From assembly GCF_024320865.1 (NCBI RefSeq), contig NZ_JANDBD010000007.1, positions 1 to 64,000 on the forward strand: a stretch of 64,000 bases of DNA. Direction: 5' to 3'. This document shows, piece by piece, positions 59,095 to 64,000 of the stretch. Position numbers and translations under genes: made by a program. Under the pieces are notes generated by a model. That model saw only the letters and a program-made list of their open reading frames with translations, did no database searches and was not told where the DNA came from. Origin of the DNA: Mycolicibacterium arenosum. GTDB taxonomy: Bacteria > Actinomycetota > Actinomycetes > Mycobacteriales > Mycobacteriaceae. Within the stretch, counting starts at the first letter, position 1, and every line of letters starts with the position of its first letter.

Positions 59095-60315
59095 ATGACC
59101 GAGACCCTCGTCGAGAACCCACTCCAGCGCGCACGTGCTCACTTCGCCCCCGTCTTGGCCGAGATCGCCGAGGGCACGCGGGAGCGCGACCTGGACCGCG
59201 TGCTGCCCGTCGACGCGGTCGACGCACTCAAGCGCGCCGGCTTCGGGACGCTGCGGGTGCCGGTCGAGTTCGGCGGCTGGGGGCTGGACTGGGTCGACGT
59301 CACGGCACTCTGGATCGACGTGGCCGCCGCGGACGCCAACCTGGCGCAGGCACTGCGCGGACACTTCGTCTTCGCCGAGGACGTGCTGTTCCGGCATCGT
59401 CGAGGGGAGAACGTACAGCGCTGGTTCGAGCGATTCGTCGCAGGCGAGATCGCGGGCAACGCGTGGACCGAGACGGGCTCGACGAGCATCGACCGCGTCC
59501 AGACCGAGGTGACCACCGTCGACGGCAAGCTGGTCGTCAACGGCCGCAAGTACTACACGACGGGCACGATCTTCGCGGAGTGGGCCGACGTCTACGCTCG
59601 GGTCGACGAGGACCCGGTCATCGCATTGGTCGACACGCGTCGGCCCGGCGTCACCGTGCACGACGACTGGGACGGCTTCGGGCAGCGCGGCACGGGTACG
59701 GGCACCGCGGAGTTCGAGAACGCCGCCGTCGACGACCTCGTCCCGTTTCATCGGCGGCACCCGTACCAGACGGCGCTGTACCAGCTGAACCACCTGGCGT
59801 CACTGGCCGGTATCACCAGGGCGGTGCTCGCGGACGTGACCCGCGAGGTGCAGGGTCGCGAGCGGAACTTCAGTCACGCCAACGCCTCTCGCGTGCGCGA
59901 CGACCCGCAGGTGCTGGCCCGTGTCGGTGAGATCTGGGCTGCGGCGTACACCACCGAGGCGCTGGCCCTGAAGGTGGCCGAGGCCGCCGATGCCGCGGCG
60001 ACCGTCGATCCGTACGACACCGAGGGCTTGGCGCAGGCGTCCGAACGGGTGGAGTTGGAGTCGTCGGCCGCGCAGGTGACGGCGTCGCAGCTGGCGATCG
60101 ACGCGGCGTCGAACCTCTTCGACACGCTCGGCGCATCGGGTACGTCGACCCCCAAGGGACTCGATCGGCACTGGCGCAACGCGCGCACGGTGGCGTCGCA
60201 CAACCCGCGCATCTTCAAGGCGAAGGTGCTCGGCGCGTTTCAGGTCAACGGCACTCCCCCGCCGTACGCGTGGGGCATCGGTCGCACGGAGCGATCCGAG
60301 ACCTCACCCTCCTAG
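59095..60315 (+). CDS. SfnB/DszC-like acyl-CoA-dehydrogenase-fold oxidoreductase (second copy)
   Basis: Product of 406 residues of the SfnB/DszC branch: LRVPVEFGGWGLDWVDVTALWIDVAAADANLAQALRGHFVFAEDVLF, GNAWTETGS, YYTTGTIFAEWADVYARV and a C-terminal LDRHWRNARTVASHNPRIFKAK. It is the last gene after metNIQ and is probably part of the sulfur response. It is convergent with the desaturase gene, six bases apart. Confidence 0.82.
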   Translation: MTETLVENPLQRARAHFAPVLAEIAEGTRERDLDRVLPVDAVDALKRAGFGTLRVPVEFGGWGLDWVDVTALWIDVAAADANLAQALRGHFVFAEDVLFRHRRGENVQRWFERFVAGEIAGNAWTETGSTSIDRVQTEVTTVDGKLVVNGRKYYTTGTIFAEWADVYARVDEDPVIALVDTRRPGVTVHDDWDGFGQRGTGTGTAEFENAAVDDLVPFHRRHPYQTALYQLNHLASLAGITRAVLADVTREVQGRERNFSHANASRVRDDPQVLARVGEIWAAAYTTEALALKVAEAADAAATVDPYDTEGLAQASERVELESSAAQVTASQLAIDAASNLFDTLGASGTSTPKGLDRHWRNARTVASHNPRIFKAKVLGAFQVNGTPPPYAWGIGRTERSETSPS

Positions 60316-60321
60316 CGCAAA

Positions 60322-61404
60322 CTACGCGGCGACTTTCAGACGCGCGGAGCGCTGCGGCGTGGGGTTCGGCAGCGCCAGCCGGTGCACGACGCGCAACGCC
60401 GAGAGATACTGCCCGGCGAGCGAGCCGGTGAGGTAGGGCAGCCGGTACTCCTCGCAGAGTGCGCGCACCCTGACGGCGATCTCCGCGAGCCGGTTGCTCG
60501 GCAGATCCGGGAACAGGTGGTGCTCGATCTGGTAGCACAGGTTGCCGCTCGAAAACGCCATCAGACGACCGGCTTTGAAGTTGGCGGTGCCGAGCATCTG
60601 GCGCAGGTACCACTCGGCCTTGGTTTCGCCTTTCAGCACGTCCGGGTCGAACTTCTGAGTGGCGTCCGGAAGGTGGCCGCAGAAGATGACGACGTAGGTC
60701 CAGAGGTTGCGCAACAGATTGGCGACCACGTTGGCGGCCAGGGTGCGGCGCCACCGGCCGCGGCTGAGCGCCGGGAAGACGACGTAGTCCTTGAGCGTCT
60801 GTCGGCCGATCTTCTTCAGCAGGAGCTTGCCCTGAACCGATCGGTTCTTCCTCAGGTCCACTTCGTGCAGCGCGATGCCCCACTCGAACAGGAGGGCCAG
60901 CAGCAGGTTCTGCAGTGGCTGAAGCAGATAGATCGGCTTCCACGGCTGATCACTGGTCACCCGCATCACACCGAAACCGAGGTCTTCGTCCTCGCCGATC
61001 ACGTTGGTATACACGTGGTGGCGGTAGTTGTGCGACGCCATCCACTGCGACGAGACGGCGACCATGTCCCACTCCCAGGTGGCGGAGTGGATCTCGGGAT
61101 CGTTCATCCAGTCCCATTGACCGTGCGAGACGTTGTGCCCGATCTCCATGTTCTCGACGCTCTTGGCGTACGCGAGTCCCAGCGTCCCGGCGATCCAGCC
61201 GAACCTGGTGGTGGACGCGCCGATCACCAATCGTGACGCCAGGTCCAGCAGTCGCTGAAACCTGATCGTGCGGCGGATGTAGGTGTTGTCCGCCTCGCCG
61301 AGCGAGTCCTCGACGTCGCGGCGGATCGCGTCGATGTCGCGTCCCAGACGTTCGATGTCCGCGGGTTTCAGGTGGGTGTACGCAGCGATATCGGTGATGG
61401 CCAT
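60322..61404 (-). CDS. Membrane fatty-acid desaturase, DesA3-like
   Basis: Product of 360 residues. The three His boxes are GHNVSH (His90, His94), HNYRHH (His125, His129, His130) and QIEHH (His295, His296). It resembles mycobacterial acyl-CoA delta-9 desaturases (DesA3 group). Membrane helices flank the boxes (about 65-80, 160-175, 225-245). A DesA3-type enzyme needs an oxidoreductase partner, which is not encoded here. The ATG at 61404 is preceded by AAGGAC-like bases. Confidence 0.88.
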   Translation of the reverse strand: MAITDIAAYTHLKPADIERLGRDIDAIRRDVEDSLGEADNTYIRRTIRFQRLLDLASRLVIGASTTRFGWIAGTLGLAYAKSVENMEIGHNVSHGQWDWMNDPEIHSATWEWDMVAVSSQWMASHNYRHHVYTNVIGEDEDLGFGVMRVTSDQPWKPIYLLQPLQNLLLALLFEWGIALHEVDLRKNRSVQGKLLLKKIGRQTLKDYVVFPALSRGRWRRTLAANVVANLLRNLWTYVVIFCGHLPDATQKFDPDVLKGETKAEWYLRQMLGTANFKAGRLMAFSSGNLCYQIEHHLFPDLPSNRLAEIAVRVRALCEEYRLPYLTGSLAGQYLSALRVVHRLALPNPTPQRSARLKVAA

Positions 61405-61524
61405 GCAAAGTCCTCGGTCGATCGATCAGCGAAATGGGCATTGATCTTGACCCAGGAACTGAAGTGTGAATGCCGCGGCCGGAGTGCTCGACGCGTGTAG
61501 TACCAGCCTACGCGGCTGCGCTCA

Positions 61525-63009
61525 CTAGCGTTGTTCGGCCAGCTCAGCCAGCAGGTCGGGTAGCGGCACGGTGGCGATTCCGATCGCGCTGTCGGCGATC
61601 CCGTACGGGATCACCAGCGTGTCGGCGTGGACGAGCCCGCCACAGGAGTACACGACGTTGGGCACGTAGCCGTTCTGCTCGTCGGGGGTCGGGCTGAGCA
61701 GCGGCCGCCGGAGTCGGCCCCGGACGACGGTCGGGTCGTCGAGGTCGAGCAGGATGGCGCCGATGCTGTACGTGCGCATCGGTCCGACGCCGTGCGTGAG
61801 CACCAGCCAGCCGGCGTCGGTTTCGATTGGTGCACCGCAGTTTCCGAGCTGCAGGACTTCCCAGGTCTCGGTCGGCTGCTGGCACCGGGACGCGGTCGGC
61901 CACACCGACAGGTCTTCCGCGAACGCGACGGAATTGGTCTCGCGGTCCGATCGCGACATGGCGGCGTAGCGTCCGCCGATCCGTCGCGGGAACAGGGCCA
62001 GCCCCTTGTTGGCCGCGGCGCGGCCGACGAGCGGACTGGACGTGAACATCTGGAAATCGTTGGTCTTCAGCAGTTGCTGACTGATCTGCGACCCGCTGTA
62101 GGCGGTGTAGGTGGCGAGATACGTGACCGAGCCGTCGTCGTCGACGAAGCGGACGAACCGCGCGTCTTCCATGCCGGCGTCCTCGGCCTCCGTGGCGGGC
62201 CACAGCACTCTCTCGGAGAGCGGCACGTAACCGGGGAACTCGACGGCGTAGAACCGCGATGCGATTCGCCGCATCAGCGCGACCGTATCCTCGGCGTGCC
62301 CGCGGGTACGGCGATTGGCGAGCAGACTGTCCAGTCGCTCGTCGAGGTCCGATCTGGTGAACAGGTCGCCGATACCACTGAAGACATAGTTCGCAGCTTC
62401 GCCTGCGTGACCTTGTCTTTCGAGTTCGGCGCGCATCGCCGATGCCTCGAGCAGTGCCGGTTCGACGCGCCCGGTGGAGTTGAACGGCGTCGGTTCGTCG
62501 ATGGTGACGGCACCCGACGCGTCGACGACACCGGTACGGAATCCGATCGAGGAGCGGTGACCTTCACCGATGCCGCGCACGCTCATCACGAAGCGCAGGC
62601 CGCCGTCGGCGACATCCGTCTGATCGGGGTGCGCCACGACACTCGGATTGCACAGCGCCGCGGCCTCGATGGCGTACTCACTGGTGAACGTGGCCCCCAG
62701 CAACGACATTCGTGCATCTGACAGGCGTTGATTCGGGTTCAGCCGGTCGGCGAGTTCGCGGGCGTGCCGAACGAACGTGCCGTTGAGGTCGCGGTGCCGT
62801 CCGTCGAACCGGGCGATGACGTCGTCGAGCGCCGCTCGGACCTCGTCCTCGCTGAGGGCGAGGATGCGTTTCACGACGACGCCCGCGCGGGACTCCTGCG
62901 TCTCGAAGCCCTCCTGACCCGGTACGAACAGCCGGGTGATGACGCGCGACGGATCGGCGAGAAGCCGCTGGTCCCCGCGGGTGGCCAGTTCGATGCGAGT
63001 CAACGTCAC
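61525..63009 (-). CDS. GH130-type glycoside phosphorylase/hydrolase
   Basis: Product of 494 residues of the GH130 (DUF377) five-bladed propeller class: NPSVVAHPDQ, GMEDARFVRFVDDDGSVTYLATYTAYSG, NKGLALFPRRIGGRYAAMSRSDRE, GAPIETDAGWLVLTHGVGPMRTYSIGA and YSCGGLVHADTLVIPYGIADS. GH130 enzymes act on beta-mannosides; the substrate is not assigned here. The GTG at 63009 overlaps the stop of the upstream gene (GTGA) and decides the start. Confidence 0.8.
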   Translation of the reverse strand: MTLTRIELATRGDQRLLADPSRVITRLFVPGQEGFETQESRAGVVVKRILALSEDEVRAALDDVIARFDGRHRDLNGTFVRHARELADRLNPNQRLSDARMSLLGATFTSEYAIEAAALCNPSVVAHPDQTDVADGGLRFVMSVRGIGEGHRSSIGFRTGVVDASGAVTIDEPTPFNSTGRVEPALLEASAMRAELERQGHAGEAANYVFSGIGDLFTRSDLDERLDSLLANRRTRGHAEDTVALMRRIASRFYAVEFPGYVPLSERVLWPATEAEDAGMEDARFVRFVDDDGSVTYLATYTAYSGSQISQQLLKTNDFQMFTSSPLVGRAAANKGLALFPRRIGGRYAAMSRSDRETNSVAFAEDLSVWPTASRCQQPTETWEVLQLGNCGAPIETDAGWLVLTHGVGPMRTYSIGAILLDLDDPTVVRGRLRRPLLSPTPDEQNGYVPNVVYSCGGLVHADTLVIPYGIADSAIGIATVPLPDLLAELAEQR

Positions 63010-63998
63010 AGCGGTACGGGCGAGAGGCGCTGCGCGTGTTGCAGCGTCGAGATCACCGCGAGTGTCGACTCCGCGCCGCGGTTGAGGTTGACCCCGTCGG
63101 AGTGCAACCCGTCGAACCCGGCGCCGGTGAGCGGATCCCACATGACCTGCCCGCTGTCGTTGTCGCCCTGGAACCACGCGACGGCTGATCGGACACCGTC
63201 GGGCCAGATCTGCCGGGGATCGGACGCGGCGGCTCGTGCGCACGCGTCGGCGAGCGCTGCCACCTCGATCGGTTGCTGGTCGAACGCCGGCTCCGTGTCG
63301 CCGGGGCCGCGTCCATCCACGGACGAGGGCGACAGGTGGTCGTCATGGGTTTCGACGCCGAGCAGCCACTCCAGCAGATCGAGACCGCGGTGGTGCAGCG
63401 CCGTGCTCTCCAGCGCCACGCCCGCCGCGATCATCGCCTCGGCGATGATCGCGTTGCCGTACGTCAGACGCGCTTCGGGCCAGGGCCATTCGGGATCGAG
63501 TGCGCCGAGACCAACCGTCACGGCGTAGTCGGTGAGCAGGCGCAGTGCTGCGGAGTTGCCGGGTTCGACGGTGACGAGCTCGGCGGCGCCGACGGCGGCG
63601 AACGCCATCGCGCGCAGCGACGTCGATCGGGCCTTGGCCGCTCGTTCGAACTGGATGGTGGCGAGCCGACGCACCATGGACACGTCGCTGTGCGCCGCTG
63701 CGGTGCCGAGGCCCAGGAGGCATCGGCCCCAGTGGTCCCCGGTGGTGGGCTGATCGGTCCAGTTCCCGGCGCGGTCCAGGCGGTTGCGACACGCGCCGCT
63801 GTACGATTGCGCGTCGTTCAGGAACTGCAGCGCCTTACCCGCGAGGCCGTTCACCTGGCCCGACGAGTCCGGTTGCCGAGTGGTGACCACGAGGACACGC
63901 GCCATGTCATCGGTGCAGTAACCGTGCTCGCGACGGGGTTCGGCCATGTCGGCGTGCTCGAAGGTGGCGCGGTGGTCCGTCATGCTCAGCAGATGCAT
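63006..63998 (-). CDS. Alpha/alpha-barrel (six-hairpin) sugar-related protein, possibly 5'-truncated
   Basis: Product of 330 residues with an all-helical repeat pattern: REHGYCTDDMARVLVV, TTGDHWGRCLLGLGTA, WPEARLTYGNAIIAEAMIAAG and NLNRGAESTLAVISTLQHAQ. It looks like the six-hairpin glycosidase-like partner of GH130 genes, often found with glycosyltransferases. An ATG at 63998 is the last start before the window edge, so the true start could lie outside. It overlaps the GH130 gene by GTGA. Confidence 0.6.
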   Translation of the reverse strand: MHLLSMTDHRATFEHADMAEPRREHGYCTDDMARVLVVTTRQPDSSGQVNGLAGKALQFLNDAQSYSGACRNRLDRAGNWTDQPTTGDHWGRCLLGLGTAAAHSDVSMVRRLATIQFERAAKARSTSLRAMAFAAVGAAELVTVEPGNSAALRLLTDYAVTVGLGALDPEWPWPEARLTYGNAIIAEAMIAAGVALESTALHHRGLDLLEWLLGVETHDDHLSPSSVDGRGPGDTEPAFDQQPIEVAALADACARAAASDPRQIWPDGVRSAVAWFQGDNDSGQVMWDPLTGAGFDGLHSDGVNLNRGAESTLAVISTLQHAQRLSPVPL

Positions 63999-64000
63999 GA

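Noticed and set aside
1..64000. tRNA, rRNA or CRISPR arrays
   Set aside because: No TTCGANTC-type T-arm with a paired acceptor, and no regularly spaced identical repeats, were seen on either strand.

Overview
The window is high-GC actinobacterial DNA, most likely from a fast-growing Mycolicibacterium (nontuberculous mycobacterium). Evidence from the sequence: two mycolic-acid cyclopropane/methyltransferases, a DesA3-like desaturase, a complete RecBCD locus, an Arr rifampin ADP-ribosyltransferase close to that of M. smegmatis, a PknF-type kinase with a DUF3060 tail, DUF5994 and UsfY-like stress proteins, frequent GTG starts and GTGA/ATGA stop-start overlaps. I saw no tRNA, rRNA or CRISPR array.

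Layout. 1-123: outer end of an insertion sequence. 0.15-9.8 kb: HD-domain protein, then recC-recB-recD (overlapping GTGA junctions) and a SOUL haem-binding protein. 9.8-15.6 kb: UsfY-like membrane protein, Ser/Thr kinase, secreted DUF4185 protein, small redox/acetyltransferase genes and a NYN/OST-HTH RNase-like protein. 15.7-23.0 kb: a compact type-VII-like cluster: a three-module FtsK/EccC-type ATPase, a coiled-coil/ParB-like candidate effector, two small WXG100-like proteins, two membrane proteins and a divergent TerD protein. This is the best candidate for an undescribed system. 23.0-27.8 kb: the downstream part of a mim/prm-type propane/acetone monooxygenase locus (amidohydrolase, DUF59 protein, alcohol dehydrogenase, ABM protein) with a divergent MimR-like activator but no monooxygenase genes. 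27.8-37.0 kb: a region rich in DNA-acting genes (AbiEi/DUF559 nuclease, Vsr, two tandem C5 methyltransferases, NERD-UvrD helicase) mixed with housekeeping membrane proteins. 37.1-44.5 kb: cell-envelope genes (M15 peptidase, two mycolate methyltransferases, a ketoacyl synthase lacking catalytic residues) and an SPFH/zinc-ribbon membrane operon. 44.5-48.3 kb: glycosyltransferase, DUF5994, F420-type reductase, HxlR regulator and small proteins. 48.4-60.3 kb: an organosulfur-scavenging cluster (FMN monooxygenases, SsuD, SfnB/DszC-like enzymes, MetNI with two MetQ-like proteins) split by an HNH nuclease gene and arr. 60.3-64 kb: fatty-acid desaturase, GH130 enzyme and a sugar-related alpha-helical protein running to the window edge.

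Across the window there is a dispersed 59-bp palindrome (22-nt arms, always a 15-nt loop) in four intergenic copies. Two of them bracket the AbiEi/DUF559 nuclease gene and one lies just after the HNH gene. Two perfect TGTGA-N6-TCACA sites suggest cAMP-receptor-protein control of the UsfY-like gene and of the mim-like operon. All functional statements rest on motif and family recognition by eye; no database search was run.
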